NCBI GenBank assembly: GCA_029781865.1
Contig: JAKOVW010000063.1
Location: forward strand, 1 to 43,554
Direction of reading: 5' to 3'
Length of the DNA: 43,554 nucleotides
From: Bacteroidota bacterium
Lineage (GTDB): Bacteria; Bacteroidota; Bacteroidia; Chitinophagales; Saprospiraceae
Shown: one piece after another, positions 29,394-37,210 of the stretch
How positions within the stretch are numbered: position 1 is the first letter of the stretch
Layout of the letters: each line of letters begins with the position of its first letter
The notes under the pieces: model-generated
Database searches by the model: none
Told to the model about the DNA's origin: nothing
The model's input: only the letters and a program-made list of their open reading frames with translations
Translations under genes and position numbers: made by a program

Positions 29394-29974
29394 TGCCAAT
29401 CATACAAATGATCGATAAAAATCTGGAGCCAAGCCGTTATCAGGCTCTGCGATTCGCTTTGTGGATTGGTATGGGTACCATTGCCATGATGTTTGCTTCT
29501 CTTACGAGTGCTTATCTCGTAAGAAAGCCTGCAGGGAATTGGTATGAATTCAAATTGCCCTTTCAGTTTTTTATTAGTACGCTAATCATTATTGCGTCAT
29601 CCATTACGATAGAATGGGCATATAAGAGTTTTAAGAAAGGGAATGAAAACAAATACAAATGGGGGATCTTTATTTCATTCTGTCTGGGGATGGCATTTAT
29701 GGTTTCGCAAATTGCCGCATGGAAAATATTAAGTGCAAGTGGCGTTACCATTGATTTAACTGTATCTGGATCATTTTTATATGCACTTACCGGAATACAT
29801 GCCGTGCATGTATTAGGAGGTATTGCCGTTTTAAGCGCAAGTTTGATTATTTCCTGGATGACCAAGTTCGAAGTAACATCTATGCGTATATTAAAATTAA
29901 ATCTCGTACGCCAATATTGGCATTTTGTGGATATACTTTGGATATACTTACTTTTATTTTTAATACTACAATAG
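29393..29974 (+). CDS. Cytochrome c oxidase subunit III-like protein (short, first of two)
   Basis: A 193-aa, five-helix protein of the CoxC family. It ends in the conserved RQYWHFVDILWIYLLLFLIL, equivalent to YWHFVDxVWxxLF of subunit III. Overlaps ctaB by one base. It is followed by a second, longer subunit III gene, a pairing often seen in this phylum. Which of the two is the stoichiometric subunit cannot be decided from sequence. Confidence 0.88.
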   Translation: MPIIQMIDKNLEPSRYQALRFALWIGMGTIAMMFASLTSAYLVRKPAGNWYEFKLPFQFFISTLIIIASSITIEWAYKSFKKGNENKYKWGIFISFCLGMAFMVSQIAAWKILSASGVTIDLTVSGSFLYALTGIHAVHVLGGIAVLSASLIISWMTKFEVTSMRILKLNLVRQYWHFVDILWIYLLLFLILQ

Positions 29975-29984
29975 ATAAAAACTA

Positions 29985-30827
29985 ATGGCAGCTGAACATA
30001 CTTTGCATGCACCTGAAATTCATGAAGGCGATTCCGTTTGGTCCGGTGGCAAGGAACCTTTCAAAGCGAGTTATGGTAAACTGATGATGTGGTATTTCTT
30101 ATTATCAGATGCCTTTACATTTGCAGGCTTTTTAATTTCATATGGTACGTTGCGATTTAGCAGTCCAACCTGGCCCGTACCTGATTTCGTGTTTTCGAGT
30201 TTGCCAGGTGGTTTTACGCATAAGCCATTAATCTTTGTTACATTCATGACTTTTGTTTTGATTGTGAGTAGTGTAACGATGGTTCGTGCCGTACAGGAAG
30301 GACACCGTTACAATAAAAAAGGAGTAGTGTTTTGGATGTTGCTGACCATACTTGGCGGATTGTGTTTTCTGGGTTGTCAGGCCTGGGAATGGACCACCTT
30401 AATGGGTGGTGAGCACATGACCATTCGCAGGAATCCATTTGGAACCCATATTGAATCTGGCGTTTACCTGGAAGGAGATGGGCATGATATAAAGGCCGGT
30501 GACACATTTGAAAAAGGCCACACCTATCTGATTCATAAACATGAAGATGTATGGAAACCATTATCGTATAAAACAGAAACCGGCGAAATTAAGGAACAGC
30601 AATTCGGGCCGAAGGCATTTGGTGCTTTGTTCTTTTTTATTACTGGATTTCATGGTTTTCACGTACTCAGCGGAGTGATATTTCTTTTAATTATCATGTT
30701 AAATGTGGCTAGTGGTCTTTATTCACAGCGAAAAAATCATTATGAAATGGTAGAGAAAATAGGGCTCTATTGGCATTTCGTGGATCTTGTATGGGTATTT
30801 GTGTTTTTAGTTTTTTATCTACTTTAA
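29985..30827 (+). CDS. coxC: Cytochrome c oxidase subunit III with a hydrophilic insert
   Basis: A 280-aa subunit III. The core helices and the closing YWHFVDLVWVFVFLVFYL are standard, as is the GFHGFHVLSG helix. Between helices, at about residues 142-208, there is a polar insert (with GEHMTIRRNPFGTHIESGVY and later FEKGHTYLIHKHEDVW) that most subunit III proteins lack; it probably folds outside the membrane. It begins 10 bases after the shorter coxC-like gene. Confidence 0.92.
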   Translation: MAAEHTLHAPEIHEGDSVWSGGKEPFKASYGKLMMWYFLLSDAFTFAGFLISYGTLRFSSPTWPVPDFVFSSLPGGFTHKPLIFVTFMTFVLIVSSVTMVRAVQEGHRYNKKGVVFWMLLTILGGLCFLGCQAWEWTTLMGGEHMTIRRNPFGTHIESGVYLEGDGHDIKAGDTFEKGHTYLIHKHEDVWKPLSYKTETGEIKEQQFGPKAFGALFFFITGFHGFHVLSGVIFLLIIMLNVASGLYSQRKNHYEMVEKIGLYWHFVDLVWVFVFLVFYLL

Positions 30828-30851
30828 TTTAATAAACAACAGAGGAGTAAA

Positions 30852-31337
30852 ATGGCACATTTAAATTACGAAGAAGGAAAAAAAGTCGTTTTTAAAGGTT
30901 TTGTAATCTTAGGTATTGTGACGATTGCCGAAGTTATGGTTGCATTGGTAGGTAAGGGATATATTATCGATGGATTTCATCTTCCCCGCTTTATCATGTA
31001 TTCTCTAATGATTACAATGTCTTTTTACAAAGCTTTTTATATTGTTTTTGAATTTATGCACATGCGATATGAAGTGCCCGGTTTGGTAAGGAGTGTATTA
31101 ATGCCTACTTTATTACTTATTTGGGCTGTAATTGCTTTTTTCTCCGAAGGAAACACCTGGTATCATTGGAGAAAGAAAGTCAATGACCGGCCAATATCTC
31201 AATTTTCAAGGGCGGCGTCATCGCACAGTGAAAATTCACTTTACCATATTATGGATACTAAAAATCAAGCTCAGGAGAAACCCATGCACGCCGAATCAGA
31301 AAAGAAAGACAGCACACTTGAAAAAACCCACAAATAG
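30852..31337 (+). CDS. Cytochrome c oxidase subunit IV family protein
   Basis: A 161-aa small oxidase subunit with three helices (about 14-36, 46-68 and 78-99), then a long hydrophilic C-terminal tail (about residues 105-161) rich in Ser, Glu and Lys. It matches the prokaryotic COX IV (CtaF/CyoD-like) plan. It has one of the few clear Shine-Dalgarno sequences here, AGAGGAG at 30841-30847, four bases before the ATG. Confidence 0.85.
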   Translation: MAHLNYEEGKKVVFKGFVILGIVTIAEVMVALVGKGYIIDGFHLPRFIMYSLMITMSFYKAFYIVFEFMHMRYEVPGLVRSVLMPTLLLIWAVIAFFSEGNTWYHWRKKVNDRPISQFSRAASSHSENSLYHIMDTKNQAQEKPMHAESEKKDSTLEKTHK

Positions 31338-31406
31338 TATTTTATTGAAATTTGTAATTCGAATGGTCGGATTGCGATCTAATGCTTTCTATCTATAAGA
31401 TCAAAA

Positions 31407-31991
31407 TTGAAAAAGTATCTTAATTATTTATTTCTTTCTATAATATTGGTAGGCCTTCCTTTGTATGCATGGTATTATTTATCCAAAGGCACTCAAATGA
31501 GGAAAGAGGCTATGGCTGAATTACAGCCAAAGGCTGAAGTAGGACATTTTCAAAGCGTTACGGATGCTGATTCGATGTTCTATTCTGAAAGCTTTAAAGG
31601 AAAAAAATGGATCGTTGGTATCATCGGAGCGGATTCTGCGAGAATTAAGCATGTGACTGTACTCAAGAATATTTTTAAACAGGCTAAGGAAGAGTTTTCT
31701 GTGAATGTATTTACCATAATTGGCTTGTATTCCGGAGAGTTAATTGGTGATATGGGTAAGAAATTGGATATACCCAGAAATGGAAATTGGGTTAAAACCT
31801 ATATGGCGGCACAGCATATTTTTATTTTTTCGGAAGATGCATTTGCCATTCCGGAGTTTTATAAAAATAAAAGTCTTGTTGTTTTGGTAGATGAGAATGA
31901 AAAAATCAGAAAATACTATTCGCTTGCCGATGAAAATGAAATTAAATTCATGGCTCGCCAGATACCCGTCTTCCTTAGTTTGAAACAATAG
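31407..31991 (+). CDS. SCO1/SenC-like thioredoxin-fold protein lacking the copper-binding cysteines, TTG start
   Basis: A 194-aa protein with an N-terminal membrane anchor (residues 5-27) and a thioredoxin-like body (GKKWIVGIIGADSARIKHVTVL). Genes in this position usually encode SCO proteins that deliver copper to CuA. Here the CxxxC is replaced by ADSAR, no later ligand His is evident, and no cysteine remains in the domain. It may keep a chaperone or scaffold role without metal. An in-frame TAA at 31380 lies upstream and no ATG intervenes, so TTG at 31407 is the start. Two bases before the DUF420 gene. Family assignment is by fold and context, not strong identity. Confidence 0.65.
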   Translation: MKKYLNYLFLSIILVGLPLYAWYYLSKGTQMRKEAMAELQPKAEVGHFQSVTDADSMFYSESFKGKKWIVGIIGADSARIKHVTVLKNIFKQAKEEFSVNVFTIIGLYSGELIGDMGKKLDIPRNGNWVKTYMAAQHIFIFSEDAFAIPEFYKNKSLVVLVDENEKIRKYYSLADENEIKFMARQIPVFLSLKQ

Positions 31992-31993
31992 CA

Positions 31994-32527
31994 ATGCCCT
32001 GGTCAGATAAATCGATTAAAAGAATAAATAATACCGCAACCGGGTTAAGTATCATTATTTTATTGTTTGTGGTGTTTATGCGTAAAATCCATTTGGATCT
32101 TTCAATGGATTTCTCATTCCTGCCAAAAGTATATTCTACCTTAAATACCATTTGTGCAATAGTTCTGATTTCTGCTTATATTCAAATCAGAAAAGGTAAC
32201 ATTCAGAATCACAAAAAACTAATGACTACGGCCATAATCATTTCTTTTGTTTTTCTACTTTGTTATGTGCTTTATCATATTACCAGCGAAGAAGTGAAGT
32301 TTTGTGGTACAGGAGCTATTAGGATATTTTATTTTGTTTTGCTGATCAGTCATATCGTCCTTTCCGGAATCAGTTTTCCGTTTATTTTATTTACCTATAT
32401 CAGAGGACTGACAGATCAGGTTCAAAGGCATAAAAGGATGGCCAAAATAATTTTCCCTATCTGGTTGTATATTTGCATGAGCGGGCCGCTTTGTTATATT
32501 CTGATTTATCCGTGTATTGGAAAGTAA
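31994..32527 (+). CDS. DUF420 membrane protein, CtaM-like
   Basis: A 177-aa membrane protein with about five helices and the conserved histidines of DUF420: NHKKLM, CYVLYHIT, SHIVLSG and RHKRMAK. In Staphylococcus aureus the DUF420 protein CtaM is required for a working aa3 oxidase, so a role in oxidase assembly fits this position after the cox genes. Confidence 0.88.
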   Translation: MPWSDKSIKRINNTATGLSIIILLFVVFMRKIHLDLSMDFSFLPKVYSTLNTICAIVLISAYIQIRKGNIQNHKKLMTTAIIISFVFLLCYVLYHITSEEVKFCGTGAIRIFYFVLLISHIVLSGISFPFILFTYIRGLTDQVQRHKRMAKIIFPIWLYICMSGPLCYILIYPCIGK

Positions 32528-32575
32528 ATGAAAACAGAGCAAATAACCGGGAGGCCTTAAAATCAGGTGTAAACT

Positions 32576-32812
32576 TTGAAAAAGTATAGCTACATATTCA
32601 TTTTAGTTCTTATTGTCCTTCTCCTGTTGGACAATCAGGGGATTGCGCAATGTCCAATGTGTAAAATGGCTGCAGAATCAAATATGAAAGAGGGAGGTTC
32701 GGTTGGGAAGGGACTCAATACAGGAATTCTATACCTGTTGGCAATGCCTTATTTAGCCGTTTTTACACTCGCCATGCTCTACAAAAGACATCAAAAGAAA
32801 ATCAATGCATAA
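32576..32812 (+). CDS. Small membrane protein with a CPMCK motif at the end of the oxidase operon, TTG start
   Basis: A 78-aa protein. It has a signal peptide (MKKYSYIFILVLIVLLLL..GIAQ) directly followed by CPMCKMAAES, a Gly-rich linker, one helix (about 50-68) and a basic end (YKRHQKKINA). The CxxC at the mature N-terminus would face the periplasm. It could bind copper or take part in disulfide exchange, which is inference from motif and location. An in-frame TAA at 32570 and no ATG make TTG the start. Last gene before the terminator. Confidence 0.75.
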   Translation: MKKYSYIFILVLIVLLLLDNQGIAQCPMCKMAAESNMKEGGSVGKGLNTGILYLLAMPYLAVFTLAMLYKRHQKKINA

Positions 32813-32840
32813 AAAAAGCCGCTTCGAAGAGCGGCTTTTT
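32813..32840. terminator. Bidirectional terminator between the oxidase operon and the outer-membrane protein gene
   Basis: AAAAAGCCGCT (32813-32823) and AGCGGCTTTTT (32830-32840) form a perfect 11-bp stem with a 6-base loop, with A and T runs on both sides. It begins at the base after the small CPMC gene ends and sits 20 bases from the convergent gene. Confidence 0.93.
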
Positions 32841-32859
32841 AATTGAATGCTTTTATTTT

Positions 32860-33363
32860 TTACTTAAAGGTGTAACGAACTGCAATTCCACCATTCTCTC
32901 CTGTAAAGCCATCACCATATCCCGTTATCACAAAAGAGGGGATCCAGTCTACACTTAAATTGATAGGAGTATCCCTGAATTTATAATCCAAACCGAGGCA
33001 ACCTGCAAGTCCGATATAAGTGGATGACTTGCTTCCTGAATAATAGTCATTAAAATGTCCGCCATAAAAACCGACGAAGGCACCACCACCATAATACCAG
33101 GTTAGTCCCTGGGCGGTAGATGAAAGGTCATTGTGCAATTCATAAAGGCCGGTAATCCTTAAATAATTATATCCTAAATCGAGGTAAGAGTAGTTCCTGT
33201 AATTTAAAATGCCTTCAATTGCTGCCCGGTCATTGGTAAAAAATTTACCTGTTAGTCCCCATCCCCAGGCCAATCTCAGACCTGCTGCAGCTTTGTAGCT
33301 TTGTGCATGGATGTTTACAGACAATGCTATAAAAGCGAGAATGATTAAATTTTTGAGTTTCAT
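32860..33363 (-). CDS. Small outer-membrane beta-barrel protein
   Basis: A 167-aa protein with a signal peptide (MKLKNLIILAFIALSVNIHAQ). The rest alternates aromatic and Gly residues in short strands, fits an eight-stranded barrel, and ends with a terminal aromatic (GIAVRYTFK). It resembles the OmpW/OmpX-type or OMP_b-brl families. No function can be given. It has its own promoter (33395-33424) and ends at the bidirectional terminator. Confidence 0.75.
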   Translation of the reverse strand: MKLKNLIILAFIALSVNIHAQSYKAAAGLRLAWGWGLTGKFFTNDRAAIEGILNYRNYSYLDLGYNYLRITGLYELHNDLSSTAQGLTWYYGGGAFVGFYGGHFNDYYSGSKSSTYIGLAGCLGLDYKFRDTPINLSVDWIPSFVITGYGDGFTGENGGIAVRYTFK

Positions 33364-33394
33364 TGTTTGAATTATTTAAAGGTTTATAATGGCT

Positions 33395-33424
33395 CAAATA
33401 TATTCGTTTTATTTCATATACGAA
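33395..33424 (-). promoter_or_regulatory. Predicted promoter of the outer-membrane protein gene
   Basis: On the minus strand a perfect -7 box, TATATTTG, occupies 33402-33395, with TTCG as a weak -33 match 18 bases upstream (33424-33421). The gene start at 33363 is about 32 bases further on. Confidence 0.5.
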
Positions 33425-33426
33425 AA

Positions 33427-34104
33427 TTATTCGGCAAGCTGCCAGTCAATCTGGCTTATTTGAAATTTAGCCAAATAGGAATTGCACTTCGAGAAATGGC
33501 CATTGCCAAAAAATCCGCCACCGGCCAAAGGAGATGGATGAGGGCTCTCCAAAATCAAATGTTTTTCCGGATTTATGAGGATTTTCTTGGACCTGGCAAA
33601 ATTGCCCCAGAGCATAAATACCAAATGTTCTTTTTTGTCAGACAAAATGGAGATGACTTTGTCGGTAAACTGATGCCAACCAATGTGTTTGTGGGAATTG
33701 GGTGATTTTTGGAGCACCGTGAGGCTTGCATTTAACAACAGGACACCCTGGCGGGCCCATTTGGAGAGATCGCCGGATGCCGGTATCGGGTAGTCAAATT
33801 CGCGCTTTAATTCTTTGAATATATTGAGCAGGGAAGGAGGTATGGCAACACCTTTGGGTACAGAAAAGCTTAAACCCATTGCTTCTCCGGGGCCATGATA
33901 TGGATCCTGACCTATTATGACTACCTTTGCATCATCGAAACTGGTAGAATTGAAAGCGTTAAAAATCAATGAACCTGGAGGATAGATTATTTTACCTGCT
34001 GATTTTTCAGCTTTGATTTGATCGATGATTTTCTTAAAGTATTCACTTTCAAACTCTTTACTCAGGATTTCTTTCCAGGATTCGTTTATTTTTACTTCAA
34101 TCAT
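33427..34104 (-). CDS. ung: Uracil-DNA glycosylase, family 1
   Basis: Removes uracil from DNA. The 225-aa protein has every family 1 motif: GQDPYHGPGEAMGLSFSVP (catalytic Asp), LLLNASLTV, HIGWHQFTD, LWGNFA and HPSPLA (catalytic His). Its length matches E. coli Ung. It is transcribed toward the outer-membrane gene but that gene has its own promoter. The divergent T9SS gene begins 73 bases away. Confidence 0.96.
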   Translation of the reverse strand: MIEVKINESWKEILSKEFESEYFKKIIDQIKAEKSAGKIIYPPGSLIFNAFNSTSFDDAKVVIIGQDPYHGPGEAMGLSFSVPKGVAIPPSLLNIFKELKREFDYPIPASGDLSKWARQGVLLLNASLTVLQKSPNSHKHIGWHQFTDKVISILSDKKEHLVFMLWGNFARSKKILINPEKHLILESPHPSPLAGGGFFGNGHFSKCNSYLAKFQISQIDWQLAE

Positions 34105-34177
34105 GCTAATTTTGGCATAGTCTTTAATCTATAAATGCGAATTTAAGCTGTTTTCTATTCTTTAAATTTATGTGATC

Positions 34178-36268
34178 ATGAAACCAATATATTTTCTTCT
34201 ATCCATTCTGGTATTACAAATGACAGGTAATCCTGTTTTGTCTGCACAACCTAAGAAGTTGTGGAGCAAAATATATGGAGGCAATAATTCAGACGTCTGC
34301 AATTTCATAGCGCCTTATAACGACACTATGCTCATCTCAGTAGGTAAAAGTTCATCCACCAACATTGGAGGCAACAAGGGAGTGGATGATTATTTAATTT
34401 GTCAATTTAAGCCAAATGGAGATCTTATCCGGCTTAAGACCTTTGGAGGGCCTTCGTCGGATCAGGCAAATGCATTCACAACATTGCCGAATGGAAATAT
34501 TCTTATTGGTGGTTTTGCAAGCGGAAAAGGCGGTGATGTCGCTAATATTTATGCATTATCCGATGCCTGGGTAGTTGGATACAATCCCAATAACGGGACT
34601 AAACTTTGGGAGAAGAATTACGGAGGTACAAATAGTGATTTGATCAATGATATATTTTTTCTGGAGAGCGGAAGAGTGTTTTTTGCAGGTTATACAAAAT
34701 CTCTGGATAAGGATCTGGTGAGCACGCCTACCAAAGGCGGAAACGACGTTTTTATTTCTTCTATTGACGAAAATGGAGGCCTTATTAAAGCGTTTACTTT
34801 TGGCGGCACCAAAGATGAAACCGCTAAAAAAATCTTGCGTGCTGAATCATTTGGTGGTCAAATGCTGGTTTTTGGTGAGTCAGAATCCAATGATATGGAT
34901 TTTAATGGATTGAACAATGGGAAAAAGGATGTTTTTATTTTAAAAATAAACCGTAACATCAACAAAGTGTTCCTTACAAACATTGGCGGACCTGGAGACG
35001 ATCTGTTTGCAGATGCTATCAATCTGGGCGATAATGGAATTATCATTTTTGGTACTGTAAATACGGTTGGCGGGCAGGTGGATAGTCTTAAAGGTCAAAA
35101 AGATATCTGGATGGCCAAAGTAGATAAAAATGGGGTATTTCAGTGGTCAAAAAATATTGGCGGAAAGAATGATGAAACTGCAATCAAAGCTCATCTGAAC
35201 GCAAATAATGAAATTATACTATTGGCAAACTCAAGTTCTAAAGATCAGGACATCACTGCAAATTATGGCAGTGCCGATGTCCTGGTAATGAAACTGGATA
35301 CATCAGGAAATATCTTATGGCAAAAAAATTATGGCGGCACAGGAGGCGAAAATGCTGGAGCATTAAGTGTGTTGGATAATGGAAGTATTTATTTTGCTGC
35401 GCAAAGTTTCAGCACCAATAATGATTTGCCTTCGACAAATACGGCTGCTCCTGATTTCTGGACTGTTAAACTAGCCGATTGTTCTAATCTGGTTCCAACC
35501 AATGTGAATTTACAGGCCTGCACGGGAGATACGCTTTTGTTTAACGGAAAGAAATTATATGAAGGCCGAAATACAGATACGATAAGATATACAACCAGTG
35601 CTTGTGACAGCATCGTAATTATTACAGTTCAGTTTTCCGGTAAAACCAGTGAATTGATCAAAGACAGCTTATGCAATGAAGCAACGATGACAATTAACAA
35701 TGTCATTTTTGATAAATCACATCCATCGGATACATTTCATTTGATTAATTATTTGGGTTGCGATAGTTTGCTGACCGTGGATTTGTTTTTTGCAACTCCT
35801 TTAGTCGTAAAAGACACGATGATTACAAAGGACAACGGAACCGGATCCGGTTGTATTCGAATTACGATGGAAGGTGGATGCAAGCCTTATGTTTATGAAT
35901 GGAGTAATGGCGGCACAACCAGTGAGGTGTGCAATTTAACTACCGGCGTTTATAAAGTAGTAGTCAGTGATTGTCAGAATTGTTCAAAAGAATTTCAATT
36001 CATGGTTGGTACTACCGTTTCCACACAGAATGGTGCTTCAGATTTTAAACCGGTGATTGTTTATACTGAAAATGATATCATAATCAAATGGGAATCGGAA
36101 GAGATTACAGCTGCTTCATTATTTAATGTAGCCGGGCAAAAAGTGATGTCATTAAAACCAACTGCAAACCAGATTAAAATTCAAAAGAGTGCATTGCCGG
36201 GTGGAGTTTATTTTGGCGATCTGAGCAGAAAAAATGGTGATCATTACAGATTCCAGATTTCCAATTAA
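34178..36268 (+). CDS. T9SS surface protein with repeated beta-propeller-like modules
   Basis: A 696-aa protein from the ATG at 34178; a GTG two codons earlier is less likely because the signal peptide (MKPIYFLLSILVLQ..LSAQ) starts at the ATG. Several repeats share the form KxYGGxxxDxxxxIxxxxxGxxxxxGxS, typical of kelch- or SBBP-like propellers, over residues about 20-430. Two Cys-containing SprB-like modules follow. The end is a T9SS type A sorting tail (LFNVAGQKVMSL..PGGVYFGDL). Likely exported to the cell surface; ligand unknown. Confidence 0.85.
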   Translation: MKPIYFLLSILVLQMTGNPVLSAQPKKLWSKIYGGNNSDVCNFIAPYNDTMLISVGKSSSTNIGGNKGVDDYLICQFKPNGDLIRLKTFGGPSSDQANAFTTLPNGNILIGGFASGKGGDVANIYALSDAWVVGYNPNNGTKLWEKNYGGTNSDLINDIFFLESGRVFFAGYTKSLDKDLVSTPTKGGNDVFISSIDENGGLIKAFTFGGTKDETAKKILRAESFGGQMLVFGESESNDMDFNGLNNGKKDVFILKINRNINKVFLTNIGGPGDDLFADAINLGDNGIIIFGTVNTVGGQVDSLKGQKDIWMAKVDKNGVFQWSKNIGGKNDETAIKAHLNANNEIILLANSSSKDQDITANYGSADVLVMKLDTSGNILWQKNYGGTGGENAGALSVLDNGSIYFAAQSFSTNNDLPSTNTAAPDFWTVKLADCSNLVPTNVNLQACTGDTLLFNGKKLYEGRNTDTIRYTTSACDSIVIITVQFSGKTSELIKDSLCNEATMTINNVIFDKSHPSDTFHLINYLGCDSLLTVDLFFATPLVVKDTMITKDNGTGSGCIRITMEGGCKPYVYEWSNGGTTSEVCNLTTGVYKVVVSDCQNCSKEFQFMVGTTVSTQNGASDFKPVIVYTENDIIIKWESEEITAASLFNVAGQKVMSLKPTANQIKIQKSALPGGVYFGDLSRKNGDHYRFQISN

Positions 36269-36287
36269 AGAAATTCAATCAGAATTT

Positions 36288-36295
36288 TATCTTTG
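36288..36295 (+). promoter_or_regulatory. Predicted -7 box of the tRNA-Arg promoter
   Basis: TATCTTTG matches TAnnTTTG exactly and lies 51 bases before the tRNA. The -33 position has only TTA (36265-36267). Confidence 0.5.
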
Positions 36296-36346
36296 CATTT
36301 TTTTATAAAGAAAGATACACACTCACAGACATACCCGCGCCAAACT

Positions 36347-36420
36347 GGTCCCGTAGCTCAATTGGATAGAGCAACTGCCTTCTAAGCAGTAGGTTACACG
36401 TTCGAACCGTGTCGGGATCA
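36347..36420 (+). tRNA. tRNA-Arg (anticodon TCT)
   Basis: A full cloverleaf of 74 bases. The acceptor stem GGTCCCG pairs with CGGGATC, with discriminator A at 36420. The D arm is GCTC/GAGC. The anticodon stem ACTGC/GCAGT has loop CTTCTAA with TCT at 36381-36383. The T arm carries GTTCGAA. CCA is not encoded. The sequence after it is AT-rich accessory DNA, so this is a likely integration site. Confidence 0.97.
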
Positions 36421-36796
36421 CTAATACACCCTGTAACTCATTGATTTACTTGAGTTAATTAAATTGAGGTCTCAAATGGGTCTCAATTCCCTTAAACCTA
36501 TAAAAACTTCAATGAACTTTAATCAAAGATAGATTCATCTTTATTAAAATACAATATAGCATTTGTTTTCACTGATCTTAGATTCTTATTCCAGATTTGG
36601 TTTGCAGTAGTTCTTAGTGACGTAAAATTAAATTTTAGCTATATTATATATGTGGCAAAATAGAGTAGGGAAGTGGGGTTTAAATGAGATTTATTTTGTG
36701 GGTATTTTCATTCCTCTTAAAATAAATTCCTCCTGGATATTTTACTTTGGTATAGGAAAGGCCTGTTTAATAAACCTTGGTCTAATTTAGAAATCC
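36421..36796. other. Gene-free stretch next to the tRNA, with short GGTCTCAA repeats
   Basis: 376 AT-rich bases without a supported gene. Two GGTCTCAA copies lie 11 bases apart (36468-36475 and 36479-36486), and the first is half of TTGAG-GT-CTCAA (36464-36475). They could be integrase arm sites or remnants of an attachment region. No copy of the tRNA 3' end was found elsewhere in the window. Confidence 0.4.
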
Positions 36797-37126
36797 CTAA
36801 CTCAAATCACCAATACCTGATCCATTAGCATTATTTTTTACTGATTCCACTCCTTTGTTCCTGGAGGATTCTTCATTGTGCAATTCACTAGTACCCACTA
36901 TCTGCCCATTGGAGGCTTTCAGGTTAAAATAGAACTTTCCATTCTTAGCTGTTTTAAGCTCAAATCTGGAATCCACCTGAGAGTTCTTCTTTACAGATTC
37001 AATACCATTTAAACAGCTCTTTTTAGCCTTATATCCCTCACTGGTTAATATTACTTGACCATTAGAAGCCTTGAGGTTAAACTGGTATTCCCCATTCTTG
37101 CGCTTTGTGATTTCAAATTTACCCAT
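36797..37126 (-). CDS. DUF1508 (YegP-like) protein, two tandem repeats
   Basis: A 109-aa protein made of two similar halves (about residues 1-50 and 51-103). Each has the pattern FxxxxxKNGxxxFNLKASNGQ followed by TSE..GIESVK or TSE..GVESVK. This is the double DUF1508 fold of E. coli YegP, whose role is not settled. It is transcribed away from the HEPN gene, with a perfect -7 box (TATTTTTG, minus strand 37150-37143) 16 bases before its ATG. Confidence 0.88.
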   Translation of the reverse strand: MGKFEITKRKNGEYQFNLKASNGQVILTSEGYKAKKSCLNGIESVKKNSQVDSRFELKTAKNGKFYFNLKASNGQIVGTSELHNEESSRNKGVESVKNNANGSGIGDLS

Positions 37127-37142
37127 AATAAATTAATTGCTT

Positions 37143-37191
37143 CAAAAATATAAACTTTATTATTGAAATCATAATTCTATTATTATTTTTA
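37143..37191. promoter_or_regulatory. Overlapping divergent promoters for the DUF1508 gene and the HEPN-PIN operon
   Basis: Minus strand: perfect TATTTTTG at 37150-37143 for the DUF1508 gene, without a clear -33. Plus strand: TTG (37163-37165), 18 bases, then TATTTTTA (37184-37191), seven of eight matches, 19 bases before the HEPN ATG. The area is very AT-rich, which raises the chance of accidental matches. Confidence 0.4.
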
Positions 37192-37210
37192 TCAGTATTT
37201 GATAAATCTT

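Noticed and set aside
29563-30012. 149-aa minus-strand ORF opposite the first coxC-like gene
   Set aside because: The opposite strand encodes a clear subunit III; this frame has no recognisable features.
29393-30827. Two adjacent subunit III genes as a recent duplication
   Set aside because: The proteins are very different in length and sequence, and a pair of coxC-like genes is a usual arrangement in this phylum as far as I know.
37199-37201. TTG at 37199 as start of the HEPN gene
   Set aside because: An ATG four codons later has better spacing from the predicted promoter, and the extra residues add no known element.
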